Shown piece by piece: positions 41,774 to 50,961 of a DNA stretch of 64,000 nt. The DNA lies in the NCBI RefSeq assembly GCF_049670895.1, contig NZ_CP187170.1. One strand, written 5' to 3'. This DNA comes from Pasteurella sp049670895. GTDB lineage: Bacteria > Pseudomonadota > Gammaproteobacteria > Enterobacterales > Pasteurellaceae. A model generated the notes under the pieces. The model did not search any database. It was not told the DNA's origin and was given only the letters and a program-made list of their open reading frames with translations. The translations under genes and the position numbers were made by a program. The stretch's first letter is position 1, and each line of letters starts with the position of its first letter.

Positions 41774-42214
41774 TTATTTTTTAATTAAAGGTAAGTTTGC
41801 AGCACGCCAGCCAGCAATCCCTTCTTTTAACGTATAAACTCGGTTAAAGCCTTGTTTTGCCAATAACTCAGCAGAGGTATTTGCAGTCATGCCCGTTGCA
41901 CAGACAACAATAATTGGGGTGTCTTTGTGATGTTCAATTTTACCAACGTTATGATTTTTAATTTCCGTTGGTAACACATTGATACTGTGAATAATATGCC
42001 CACGTTGGAATTCGTCAATGGTTCGTAAATCTACCACAATGGCATTTTCATTATTCATTAAGCTGGTGGCTTCAGCATTGCTCACCACGCTCACTTTGCT
42101 TGTTGCAGCTTTAATAAAGGAATAAATGACCGTAATAAAGACGGCGAACCAGCATACCACCATCAATGTGTGATTTTGGGCAAATTGTTTTGCCATTGGA
42201 ATAAATTCTTGCAT
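41774..42214 (-). CDS. Rhodanese-like domain protein (YibN-like)
   Basis: A 146-residue membrane-anchored single rhodanese domain. One transmembrane segment is seen at about residues 17-35. The domain then runs from VVDLRTIDEFQRGHI to the active-site loop VVCATGMTANTS, whose Cys (about 110) is the sulfur-accepting residue, and GWRAANLP. It resembles E. coli YibN, which also precedes secB. The sulfur acceptor is unknown. It is likely co-transcribed with secB. Confidence 0.88.
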   Translation of the reverse strand: MQEFIPMAKQFAQNHTLMVVCWFAVFITVIYSFIKAATSKVSVVSNAEATSLMNNENAIVVDLRTIDEFQRGHIIHSINVLPTEIKNHNVGKIEHHKDTPIIVVCATGMTANTSAELLAKQGFNRVYTLKEGIAGWRAANLPLIKK

Positions 42215-42438
42215 TTTTTTCTCAATGTAAAGGGTAAAAATAAAGTTTTAAGTATAACCGCACTTTGAATATCTTTCAAAGAAAGTATTTCATTTTAATT
42301 GATCTATATTATGGATAGCCCCCCTATTTATTGCTATGATGAGCCGATTTTTTGAAAAGCAAAAAATATCTTACTTCATTTCAATATGGGTTCGCCTTGG
42401 TGTGAACATTCTATGCAATATAATAAAAAGGACACAGT

Positions 42439-43776
42439 ATGTTTCTTATTCAATTCGGCATAGTTTTACTATGTATTCTCATTGGTGCTCGTATCGGAGG
42501 TATTGGTCTTGGTGTAATGGGGGGATTAGGTTTAGCGATCCTTTCTTTTGGTTTTGGTTTAAAACCAGCAGGCTTACCTATCGATGTCATGTTTATGATT
42601 ATGGCTGTGGTCTCTGCAGCGGCGGCAATGCAAGCTGCAGGCGGGTTAGATTATATGATCAAAATTGCCACTCGCATTTTACGTAAAAATCCGAAATACA
42701 TTACGTTTATTGCCCCTGCTGTCACTTGGACGTTTACCGTGTTAGCAGGAACAGGACACGTTGCCTATTCTGTTTTACCTGTAATTGCCGAAGTGAGCCG
42801 TCATAATGGCATTCGCCCTGAGCGTCCACTTTCTATGGCGGTGATTGCATCACAATTTGCCATCGTTGCGAGCCCAATTGCGGCTGCCGTTGTGGCTGTG
42901 GTGGCTTATCTTGAACCGCAAGGGATTCATTTAGGTACGGTGTTAAGTATCACGGTGCCTGCGACGATTTTAGGGATTTTTGTCGCATGTTTATTTGTGA
43001 ATAAAATGGGTAAAGAATTAAACGAAGACCCTGTTTATTTAGAAAAATTGAAAGATCCTGAATATGTTAAAGAAAATCATACTCAAGTTAACCCTGAAGA
43101 TATGCATATTACAGGCATGGCAAAAATTTCGGTGGCGATCTTCTTGCTTGCGGCTTTCTTAGTGGTTCTCATGGGGGCGATGCCAAGCTTACGTCCAACT
43201 TTTGAAGGAAAAGCCATGGGTATGGCACACACCATTGAAATTGTGATGTTGTCTGCTGGGGCATTGATTATGCTCATTTGTAAGCCAGACGGAACAGCAG
43301 TGACTAAAGGGTCCGTTTTCCATGCGGGAATGCGTGCGGTGATTGCCATTTTCGGTATCGCATGGTTAGGGGATACGTTAATGCAAGCCCATATAACAGA
43401 AGTGAAAGAGTCGGTGAAATACCTTGTTGAAACCGCACCATGGGCATTTGCCTTTGCCTTGTTTGCTCTTTCTGTCTTAGTGAACAGCCAAGGGGCAACG
43501 GTTGCGACTTTATTCCCGTTAGGTATCGCTTTAGGGATTCCAGCCCCAATCTTAATTGGTACCTTCGTGGCGGTGAATGGTTACTTCTTCATTCCAAACT
43601 ATGGTCCAATTATTGCGTCTATCGATTTTGATACCACAGGCACGACGAGAATTGGTAAATTTATTTTCAACCACAGCTTTATGCTTCCAGGCTTATTAAG
43701 TATGGCATTTAGTTTAGGCTTTGGTTTATTGCTTGCCCAGTATTTACCGCAATTTTTCCCTCAGTTTTTCTTGTAG
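42439..43776 (+). CDS. dcuB: Anaerobic C4-dicarboxylate transporter (DcuA/DcuB family)
   Basis: An inner-membrane antiporter exchanging fumarate, malate or aspartate for succinate during fumarate respiration. The 445 residues are strongly hydrophobic with about ten membrane spans. Family landmarks are GARIGGIGLGVMGGLG near the N-terminus, AAMQAAGGLDYMI, RKNPKYITFIAP, GTGHVAYSVLP, SPIAAAVVAVV, GIAWLGDTLM and DDTGTTRIGKF-like DTTGTTRIGKF. The symbol follows the H. influenzae gene in the same neighbourhood; from memory ansB lies between there and is missing here. An FNR-like half-site TTGAT lies at 42299-42303. Terminator at 43793-43829. Confidence 0.88.
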   Translation: MFLIQFGIVLLCILIGARIGGIGLGVMGGLGLAILSFGFGLKPAGLPIDVMFMIMAVVSAAAAMQAAGGLDYMIKIATRILRKNPKYITFIAPAVTWTFTVLAGTGHVAYSVLPVIAEVSRHNGIRPERPLSMAVIASQFAIVASPIAAAVVAVVAYLEPQGIHLGTVLSITVPATILGIFVACLFVNKMGKELNEDPVYLEKLKDPEYVKENHTQVNPEDMHITGMAKISVAIFLLAAFLVVLMGAMPSLRPTFEGKAMGMAHTIEIVMLSAGALIMLICKPDGTAVTKGSVFHAGMRAVIAIFGIAWLGDTLMQAHITEVKESVKYLVETAPWAFAFALFALSVLVNSQGATVATLFPLGIALGIPAPILIGTFVAVNGYFFIPNYGPIIASIDFDTTGTTRIGKFIFNHSFMLPGLLSMAFSLGFGLLLAQYLPQFFPQFFL

Positions 43777-43792
43777 GTCGCACATAACGGAA

Positions 43793-43829
43793 AAGCGGTT
43801 TGAGTGGTGATGCTCAAGCCGCTTTTTGT
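43793..43829 (+). terminator. Terminator after dcuB
   Basis: AAGCGGTTTGAG and CTCAAGCCGCTT form an 11-12-bp stem (one G-U-type mismatch position) with a 7-nt loop, followed by TTTGTTTTT. Confidence 0.82.
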
Positions 43830-44029
43830 TTTTGGGAAAGATGTCGATTAGGGGGCAAAAGTGCGGTCATTTTTTGCAATGTTTTATGCAAATAATGACT
43901 TCATCGTCAACGCCACCTTGGCGGGAGGCTGGGTGCTTAAATCCAGTCAAACTGGTGAGAAACACACCGCACTTTTTGCTGAACGCAATGATTTTTCCAA
44001 AGTGATTTTTCAAGCCTGATTTTTCAAGG

Positions 44030-45529
44030 CTATTTTTTCAATGCCCCTAAAATGCCCCGCATAATTTGCTTGGTCACTTGGCTACGCAAGCTTCTTCCGA
44101 CAGATTTTGCCACCCCACTGACGATTTCTTCCGTGACAGTCAATTTCTCCCCTCGTTTTTTCGTGCCGAAAATCAGGCGACTTAAACTGCCCATCAGCCC
44201 ATTTTCTTCTGCTTGTTGTGCTTGTTCTGCCTGTTTTTGTGCCACAGCGGCTAAGTCTGTTTGTTGGTTTAGCACTTCAAAGGCTGATTCGTTATCCACA
44301 CAATCTCGGTAATAAGGGTAGAGATCGTCGTCTTTCACCCAAGCTTGACGATCTTCAGCTGAAAGTGGGGTTAATGCACTTTTCGGAGGGAAAATGTAGG
44401 CAATTTCCACAGGGGTTGGCATGCCTTTTTCATCTAAGAATGACACCAATGCTTGTCCAACACCAAGGGTCGTAATCGTTTCTGTGACATTGATTTTTGG
44501 ATTGGTGCGGAAAGTTTCTGCGGCGGCTTTTACGGCTTTTTGATCGCGAGGGGTGAATGCACGCAAGGCGTGTTGCACACGGTTACCTAGCTGACCTAAC
44601 ACCGTATCGGGTAAATCTAACGGATTTTGGGTGACAAAATAAACGCCCACCCCTTTGGAGCGAATCAAACGCACCACTTGTTCCACTTTATCCACTAAGA
44701 CGGCTGGGGCACCATCAAACAGCAAGTGGGCTTCATCAAAGAACATCACAAATTTCGGTTTTTCAGGATCACCCACTTCAGGTAAATGTTCAAACAGTTC
44801 CGACATGAGCCATAATAAAAACGCACTGTACATTTTTGGCGTGTTAATAAGGGTTTCTGCATTGAGTATATTGATCACACCTCGTCCATCACGGGTTTGT
44901 AACCAATCGTCAAGATTCAACGCAGGCTCCCCAAAAAGATGCCCTGCCCCTTGATTTTCAAGGGTTAATAAGGCACGTTGAATTGCTCCCACACTGGCGG
45001 CTGAAACATTGCCATATTCCACTTGGAAGGTTTTGGCGTTATCCGCCACAAATTTCAGCATGGCACGCAGATCTTTTAAATCAATCAGCAATAAGCCTTT
45101 GTCGTCAGCAACACGGAAGACGAGGTTTAACAAGCCTTCTTGTGTTGCATTGAGGTTTAATAAACGAGAAAGTAATAACGGGCCCATTTCTGAAATGGTG
45201 GTACGCAGTGGAATACCTGTTTTGCCAAACACATCCCAAAAGGAAACGGGGTAGCCTGCTAAATAGCTTTCGCCCCCTAAATGGAATTGTTCAATGCGTT
45301 GTGCGATTTTCCCTTGGTATTGCCCAGCATGCACGAGTCCTGATAAATCCCCTTTCACATCCACTAAAAAAACAGGGATACCATCATCACTAAAGGCTTC
45401 CGCCATTTTTCGTAAGGTCACGGTTTTGCCGGTTCCTGTTGCCCCCGCAATTAAACCGTGGCGATTTGCCATTTTGGCGGTGATACCCAGTTGTTGTCCC
45501 TGTTCAGTTTGGGAAAAAAAGTATTGCAT
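44030..45529 (-). CDS. YjgR-like DUF853 / HerA-type ATPase
   Basis: The 499-residue product is a P-loop ATPase of the DUF853 group, related to HerA/FtsK motors (E. coli YjgR). The N-terminus carries Walker A GATGTGKTVT (about residues 31-40) and VFLVDVKGDLSGL. Walker B is FVMFFDEAHLLFDGAP (about 252-267). GVGVYFVTQNPLDLPDTVLGQLGNRVQHALRAFTP follows in the sensor region, given here as two adjoining blocks. The C-terminal 60 residues are Gln/Ala- and basic-rich. The function is not established. Both flanks are convergent or divergent single genes. Confidence 0.85.
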   Translation of the reverse strand: MQYFFSQTEQGQQLGITAKMANRHGLIAGATGTGKTVTLRKMAEAFSDDGIPVFLVDVKGDLSGLVHAGQYQGKIAQRIEQFHLGGESYLAGYPVSFWDVFGKTGIPLRTTISEMGPLLLSRLLNLNATQEGLLNLVFRVADDKGLLLIDLKDLRAMLKFVADNAKTFQVEYGNVSAASVGAIQRALLTLENQGAGHLFGEPALNLDDWLQTRDGRGVINILNAETLINTPKMYSAFLLWLMSELFEHLPEVGDPEKPKFVMFFDEAHLLFDGAPAVLVDKVEQVVRLIRSKGVGVYFVTQNPLDLPDTVLGQLGNRVQHALRAFTPRDQKAVKAAAETFRTNPKINVTETITTLGVGQALVSFLDEKGMPTPVEIAYIFPPKSALTPLSAEDRQAWVKDDDLYPYYRDCVDNESAFEVLNQQTDLAAVAQKQAEQAQQAEENGLMGSLSRLIFGTKKRGEKLTVTEEIVSGVAKSVGRSLRSQVTKQIMRGILGALKK

Positions 45530-45669
45530 GATTATTTGTCCTTAAAGAAGAAGTTATCGGCTCATGATAAGAAAAAAAGTGGTATGGGTCAAAATATACT
45601 GGCGGGAGAAATCCTTTACATAAACTACAATAACTGACACTTATTTTTAGGCAATTTGTCAAAAATTTG

Positions 45670-45676
45670 CTATAAT
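45670..45676 (+). promoter_or_regulatory. Extended -10 promoter for gyrB
   Basis: TTTGCTATAAT, a perfect TATAAT (45671-45676) with an extended TGC, lies 37 bp before the gyrB ATG. No good -35 is present at 16-18 bp spacing. Confidence 0.55.
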
Positions 45677-45712
45677 CTCACCAATTTTTTACGGTTTAAA
45701 AAGAGAGAGACA

Positions 45713-48133
45713 ATGTCAAATAATACCCCTGAAAATTATGGTGCGAATAGTATTAAAGTCTTGAAAGGACTCGATGCCGTGCGTAAACGTCCTGGTATGT
45801 ACATTGGGGATACAGATGATGGTACGGGTTTACACCACATGGTGTTTGAGGTGGTGGATAACTCTATTGATGAAGCCTTAGCAGGCTATGCCAAAGAGGT
45901 TACAGTAACCATTCACACAGATAACTCGGTTTCAGTACAAGATGATGGGCGTGGTATTCCAGTTGATATTCACCCAGAAGAAGGCGTGTCTGCCGCTCAG
46001 GTGATCATGACGGTATTGCATGCAGGCGGTAAATTTGACGATAATTCCTATAAAGTGTCTGGTGGTTTGCATGGTGTGGGGGTATCGGTTGTCAACGCAC
46101 TGTCTGACAAATTACAACTCACTATCCGTCGTCAAGGTAAAGTGCATGAGCAAATTTATCATTTAGGCGAGCCAGAAGCCCCGTTAGCGGCGATTGGTGA
46201 AACCGATCAAACGGGCACAACCGTGCGTTTTTGGCCAAGCCCAACCATTTTTAATCACATTGAGTTTGAATACGATATTTTGGCAAAACGCTTGCGGGAA
46301 TTGTCATTCTTAAATTCTGGTGTATCCATTAAATTATTGGATAAACGTAACGACAGACAAGATCATTTCCATTATGAAGGGGGGATTCAAGCATTCGTTG
46401 AATACCTAAACCGTAATAAAAATCCCATTCATCAAAAACCGTTTTATTTTTCCACCGAAAAAGATGGTATTGGCGTAGAAGTCTCTATGCAATGGAATGA
46501 CAGCTTTAACGAAAATGTGTATTGCTTTACCAATAATATTCCACAACGTGATGGGGGAACCCACTTAGCAGGCTTTCGTGGTGCCTTGACCCGCAGTTTA
46601 AATAATTACATGGAAAATGAAGGGCATAATAAAAAATCGAAAGTGGCGACCTCAGGTGATGATGCCCGTGAAGGATTGGTGGCGATTATTTCGGTGAAAG
46701 TGCCTGATCCAAAATTCTCTTCACAAACGAAAGATAAATTGGTGTCTTCTGAAGTGAAAAGTGCGGTGGAATCGGTGATGAATGAATATTTACAACAATA
46801 TTTATTAGAAAATCCTGCCGATGCCAAAATCATTGTTGGGAAAATCATTGATGCGGCTCGTGCCCGTGAAGCCGCACGTAAAGCCCGTGAAATGACACGT
46901 CGTAAAGGGGCGTTAGATTTAGGCGGGTTACCAGGGAAATTAGCTGATTGCCAAGAACGGGATCCTGCTTTGTCGGAATTATACCTTGTGGAGGGGGATT
47001 CTGCGGGCGGTTCGGCAAAACAGGGGCGTAACCGTAAAAACCAAGCGATTTTGCCATTAAAAGGGAAAATTCTGAATGTGGAAAAAGCCCGTTTTGACAA
47101 AATGCTATCTTCTGCGGAAGTGGGAACATTAATCACCGCATTGGGTTGTGGTATCGGTCGTGATGAATATAACCCTGAAAAATTACGTTATCACAGCATC
47201 ATTATTATGACCGATGCTGATGTGGATGGTGCCCATATTCGTACCTTATTATTGACCTTCTTTTATCGTCAAATGCCAGAATTGATTGAGCGTGGTCATG
47301 TGTATATCGCACAACCGCCGCTTTACAAAGTGAAAAAAGGTAAACAAGAGCAATACATCAAAGATGATGAAGCCATGGTGCAATATGAAGTCACACTCGC
47401 CTTAGAAAATGCCGCATTGTATGTCAATGCCAATGCTCCTGCGATGAATGGATTAGCCCTTGAGAATCTGGTATCTGAATATAATTCAGTGCAAAAAATG
47501 ATTGCACGTTTAGCACGTTATTATCCAGAAGTGGTGTTAAAAGAGCTCATTTATCATCCGCCACTCACCAGTGAGTTAATGGCAGATGAAAATGCGGTGG
47601 AAACTTGGGTATCTAGCCTAGTGGCTAAATTGGTTGCCAAAGAAACCAATGGCAATCATTATGCCTATCGTACCGTCTTTAATCAGGAGCGTCGTTTACA
47701 TGAAGCGGTCTTAACCGTTCGTACACATGGGATTGATAGCGATTATTTCTTGAATTTCCAATTTGCCACAGGCAGTGAATACGCCCGTATCGTGAAATTA
47801 GGCAAACAATTAACAGGCTTAATTGAAGAAGGGGCTTATATTATGCGTGGTGAACGGAAATTGGACATCAGTTCCTTTGAGCAAGCCATCCAATGGTTAG
47901 TGAAAGAATCTCGTCGTGGTTTGGTGGTACAACGCTATAAAGGACTGGGTGAGATGAACGCAGAACAACTTTGGGAAACCACGATGGATCCGAATGCTCG
48001 CCGTATGTTAAAAGTATCTATTAAAGATGCAGTGGCGGCAGATCAGCTTTTCACCACCTTAATGGGTGATGAAGTGGAGCCTCGTCGTGAGTTTATCGAA
48101 AGCAATGCGTTACATGCTAATTTAGATATTTAA
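45713..48133 (+). CDS. gyrB: DNA gyrase subunit B
   Basis: The ATPase subunit of gyrase, which introduces negative supercoils with GyrA. I start it at the ATG at 45713 behind AGAGAGAGA; the open frame from 45656 covers the promoter. The product has 806 residues. Landmarks are VRKRPGMYIGDT (about 22-33), the GHKL ATP-binding EVVDNSIDEALAG, GGLHGVGVSVVNALS, the TOPRIM YLVEGDSAGGSAKQGRNR (about 424-441), DADVDGAHI, and the C-terminal RYKGLGEMNAEQLWETTMDP block. The 48161-48199 hairpin terminates it. An exact uptake sequence is inside at 46759. Confidence 0.98.
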   Translation: MSNNTPENYGANSIKVLKGLDAVRKRPGMYIGDTDDGTGLHHMVFEVVDNSIDEALAGYAKEVTVTIHTDNSVSVQDDGRGIPVDIHPEEGVSAAQVIMTVLHAGGKFDDNSYKVSGGLHGVGVSVVNALSDKLQLTIRRQGKVHEQIYHLGEPEAPLAAIGETDQTGTTVRFWPSPTIFNHIEFEYDILAKRLRELSFLNSGVSIKLLDKRNDRQDHFHYEGGIQAFVEYLNRNKNPIHQKPFYFSTEKDGIGVEVSMQWNDSFNENVYCFTNNIPQRDGGTHLAGFRGALTRSLNNYMENEGHNKKSKVATSGDDAREGLVAIISVKVPDPKFSSQTKDKLVSSEVKSAVESVMNEYLQQYLLENPADAKIIVGKIIDAARAREAARKAREMTRRKGALDLGGLPGKLADCQERDPALSELYLVEGDSAGGSAKQGRNRKNQAILPLKGKILNVEKARFDKMLSSAEVGTLITALGCGIGRDEYNPEKLRYHSIIIMTDADVDGAHIRTLLLTFFYRQMPELIERGHVYIAQPPLYKVKKGKQEQYIKDDEAMVQYEVTLALENAALYVNANAPAMNGLALENLVSEYNSVQKMIARLARYYPEVVLKELIYHPPLTSELMADENAVETWVSSLVAKLVAKETNGNHYAYRTVFNQERRLHEAVLTVRTHGIDSDYFLNFQFATGSEYARIVKLGKQLTGLIEEGAYIMRGERKLDISSFEQAIQWLVKESRRGLVVQRYKGLGEMNAEQLWETTMDPNARRMLKVSIKDAVAADQLFTTLMGDEVEPRREFIESNALHANLDI

Positions 48134-48160
48134 TCTCAAAAATCTTCTTTTCTTTTCATT

Positions 48161-48199
48161 AAGTGCGGTTAAAATAAATGCAATTTTAACCGCACTTTT
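48161..48199 (+). terminator. Uptake-sequence-pair terminator after gyrB
   Basis: AAGTGCGGTTAAAAT and ATTTTAACCGCACTT form a perfect 15-bp stem with a 7-nt loop, followed by TTC. Both arms are exact uptake sequences. Confidence 0.82.
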
Positions 48200-48211
48200 C
48201 GTGATAACTCC

Positions 48212-49072
48212 ATGATATATCAAATTATTGCACTTTTTATTTGGGCAAGTTCTTTTGTGGCGGGGAAATATGCTTTTACCATGCTAGATCCCGTTTTAAC
48301 TGTGCAAAGTCGCTTAATTTTAATTTCGTTGCTCACCCTTCCTCTCTTTTTACGCCATTGGCAAAAAGTGGATAAAGCCTTACGCCCTCAACTTTGGTGG
48401 CTAGGTTTTGTGAATTATCCAGCGATTTTTCTACTGCAATTTATTGGCTTACAGCATACTTCTGCGGCAAGTGCGGCTACCATTATTGGTTTAGAACCTT
48501 TGTTGATTGTGTTTATGGGGCATTTCTTTTTTCAAGACAAAGCAGCATGGTATCACTGGTTTTTTGGTTGCATGGCCTTTTTTGGGGTCGCCATTTTAAT
48601 TTTAGGGGGCGGTGATACGGGGGAAATCACTGTATTAGGTTGCACTTTAGTCTTGTTAGCTGGGATTTTATTTTCCAGTTGCTTACGTTGGACAAAATCC
48701 ATCATTAATCAAATCAGTGCCACGACATATACCTCGGTTTCTGTGGTATTGGGTACCCTCACTTGCTTGCCTTTCACTGCAGTGTTAACGCAAGATTGGA
48801 CAGTAAATTGGAACTGGCAAGGTGTGGTGGGGTTACTGTATCTCACTCTTTTTTGTAGCTGGGTTGCCTATTGGTTGTGGAATAAAGGCTTAAATTCCAC
48901 CAATACCAATTTAACGGGATTATTGACCGCACTTGAACCGATTTTTGGTGTTGGTTTAGCCATTGTACTTTTAGGGGAGCATATTTCATGGCTTTCTTGG
49001 TTAGGGATTTTGATTATTGTCAGTGCCACTGTGATCGCCAGCCTGATGCCTAAATTCAGCCCCCAAAAATAA
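48212..49072 (+). CDS. EamA/DMT-family transporter
   Basis: An inner-membrane transporter of the drug/metabolite superfamily with ten predicted helices in two EamA repeats. It starts IALFIWASSFVAGKYAF, a classic first helix of the family. QLWWLGFVNYPAIFLLQFIGLQ and SAASAATIIGLEPLL lie in repeat 1, and WVAYWLWNKGL, GLLTALEPIFGVGLA and SWLGILIIVSATVIAS in repeat 2. The substrate is unknown. It begins 13 bp after the gyrB terminator, so its promoter must overlap or precede that hairpin. An uptake sequence lies at 48926. Confidence 0.85.
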   Translation: MIYQIIALFIWASSFVAGKYAFTMLDPVLTVQSRLILISLLTLPLFLRHWQKVDKALRPQLWWLGFVNYPAIFLLQFIGLQHTSAASAATIIGLEPLLIVFMGHFFFQDKAAWYHWFFGCMAFFGVAILILGGGDTGEITVLGCTLVLLAGILFSSCLRWTKSIINQISATTYTSVSVVLGTLTCLPFTAVLTQDWTVNWNWQGVVGLLYLTLFCSWVAYWLWNKGLNSTNTNLTGLLTALEPIFGVGLAIVLLGEHISWLSWLGILIIVSATVIASLMPKFSPQK

Positions 49073-49212
49073 CGGCTTCTTTTCTTTTTATTTGCCTGTG
49101 AAATCGCCAAAATACACAGGCATTTTCTCTGTATTTTTAATCAATCCCATTCTCATTTATGCTAGAATAGCCTACTTGACATTCACCTAGACTTTTTAGA
49201 GGACGGCCTTTT

Positions 49213-50961
49213 ATGATGATCGATAAACGACTGATTAACACGGTAACCGATAGCAAAAAATGGGTGGCAAAAACGGTTCTTTGGAACTGGATCGCACTGC
49301 TTGCCAGTATCGTCAGTGCGGTGATTTTTGCCCTTTGTTTGGAACAAGCCTTTGAGCGAACCTTAACGATGGGTCAGTTATTTAGCTATGCCATCAATTT
49401 AATTCTGGCACTCGTTGTGCGGGCTATTGCAGGCAAAATGGCAGTGAAAGCCTCTTACCAAGCGAGCACCCATGTCAAACATAAATTGCGTACGCTGATT
49501 TTCGAGAAATTGGCTTCAATGCCTTTAAATCAGGTCAACCAACAATCGACTTCCTCCATTATTCAAGTGGCATCAGAAGGGGTGGAGCAATTAGAAATCT
49601 ATTTTGGGCGTTATTTACCACAGCTCTTTTATAGTTTACTTGCCCCTTTGACGCTCTTTGTGTTTTTGGTCTTTTTTAATGCACCAACCGCCCTCATTCT
49701 CTTGGTTTGTGTCCCTTTGATTCCTTTTTCCATTATTGCCGTGAACAAAATCGCCAAGCGTTTATTGCATAAATATTGGGCGATTTATGTTGGGTTAGGC
49801 AGTAGCTTTTTAGATAATTTACAAGGTCTTATCACCCTGAAAATTTATCAAGATGACGATTACAAAGCCAAGCAAATGGATAAAGAGGCAGAAAAATTTC
49901 GTGTCATCACCATGAAAGTGCTGACGATGCAGCTGAACTCGGTATCGATCATGGATTTATTGGCTTACGGTGGTTCAGCCATTGGTATTTTAACCGCCTT
50001 GTTACAATTCCAAGCGGACAGCCTAAGCATTTTCGGCGTGATTTTATTTATCTTGTTGGCGTCTGAATTTTTCATTCCTTTACGTTTATTGGGATCCTTT
50101 TTCCATGTGGCAATGAACGGTAAAGCCGCATCGGATAAGATTTTCACCTTGTTAGATACTCCTGTGGAAAGCAATCCAAGTGCGGTGCCTTTTCAAGCAG
50201 GAAAGCCTGTGCGAGTGGAGATTCAAGGGTTGCATTTTGCCTATGACACAGAAAAACAGGCGATTAATGGGCTTACTCTGACCATTGAACCGAAAACACT
50301 CACGGTGTTTGTGGGTAAAAGTGGTTGTGGTAAATCCACTTTAGTGTCGCTTTTAATGGGATTCAACAAAGCACAACAAGGCAAGATTTTATTTAACCAG
50401 CAAGACATTCAAGATCTTGAGCACCATTCTTTCTATCGTCATGTTTCTTTAGTTAGCCATAGCTCCTACATTTTTAAAGGCAGCTTGCGTGACAATATGT
50501 TGATGGCAGATTTAACCGCAACAGATGAGCAAATTTACACCGCACTTGAGCAAGTTAATCTGGCAAACTTTGTGCGTGAAAATGGCGGATTAGCTATGCC
50601 TTTGTTAAGTCGAGGTAGCAATTTATCGGGTGGACAAATTCAACGTTTAGCCCTTGCCCGTGCCTTATTGCATAATGCGGATTTTTATATTTTTGATGAA
50701 GCAACCAGCAATATTGACGTGGAAAGCGAAGAAATTATTTTGCAATTTATTCAACGTTTAAAAACGGAAAAAACCATTGTGATGATTTCACATCGTCTTG
50801 CCAATGCCGTTCATGCCGACCAAATTTATGTGCTACAAGCAGGGCGTTTGGTTGAGCAAGGTCAGCATGAAAGTTTAATGGCAAAACAAGGGGTGTATGC
50901 TGAGATGTTTACGCAACAGAAAAATTTAGAAAATATCCGCCACGGAGGTCATCATGCGTAA
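49213..50961 (+). CDS. CydDC-like ABC exporter, first half-transporter
   Basis: The 582 residues join a six-helix exporter domain (about 1-320) and an ATPase domain. The latter has Walker A GKSGCGKST (about 373-381), signature LSGGQIQRLALARAL, Walker B FYIFDEATSNID and the switch His in MISHRLANA. It resembles thiol-exporting CydD proteins and, from memory, the uncharacterised H. influenzae HI0663/HI0664 pair rather than true CydD. ATGATG at 49213 gives two possible starts 3 nt apart; AGAGGACGG lies upstream. It overlaps the next half-transporter gene by 8 nt, so the two form a heterodimer. Uptake sequences lie at 50178 and 50539. Confidence 0.85.
   Translation: MMIDKRLINTVTDSKKWVAKTVLWNWIALLASIVSAVIFALCLEQAFERTLTMGQLFSYAINLILALVVRAIAGKMAVKASYQASTHVKHKLRTLIFEKLASMPLNQVNQQSTSSIIQVASEGVEQLEIYFGRYLPQLFYSLLAPLTLFVFLVFFNAPTALILLVCVPLIPFSIIAVNKIAKRLLHKYWAIYVGLGSSFLDNLQGLITLKIYQDDDYKAKQMDKEAEKFRVITMKVLTMQLNSVSIMDLLAYGGSAIGILTALLQFQADSLSIFGVILFILLASEFFIPLRLLGSFFHVAMNGKAASDKIFTLLDTPVESNPSAVPFQAGKPVRVEIQGLHFAYDTEKQAINGLTLTIEPKTLTVFVGKSGCGKSTLVSLLMGFNKAQQGKILFNQQDIQDLEHHSFYRHVSLVSHSSYIFKGSLRDNMLMADLTATDEQIYTALEQVNLANFVRENGGLAMPLLSRGSNLSGGQIQRLALARALLHNADFYIFDEATSNIDVESEEIILQFIQRLKTEKTIVMISHRLANAVHADQIYVLQAGRLVEQGQHESLMAKQGVYAEMFTQQKNLENIRHGGHHA

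Noticed and set aside
42299..42312. FNR site before dcuB
   Set aside because: Only the left half TTGAT matches; the right half has at least two changes. Mentioned in the dcuB entry but not called as a site.
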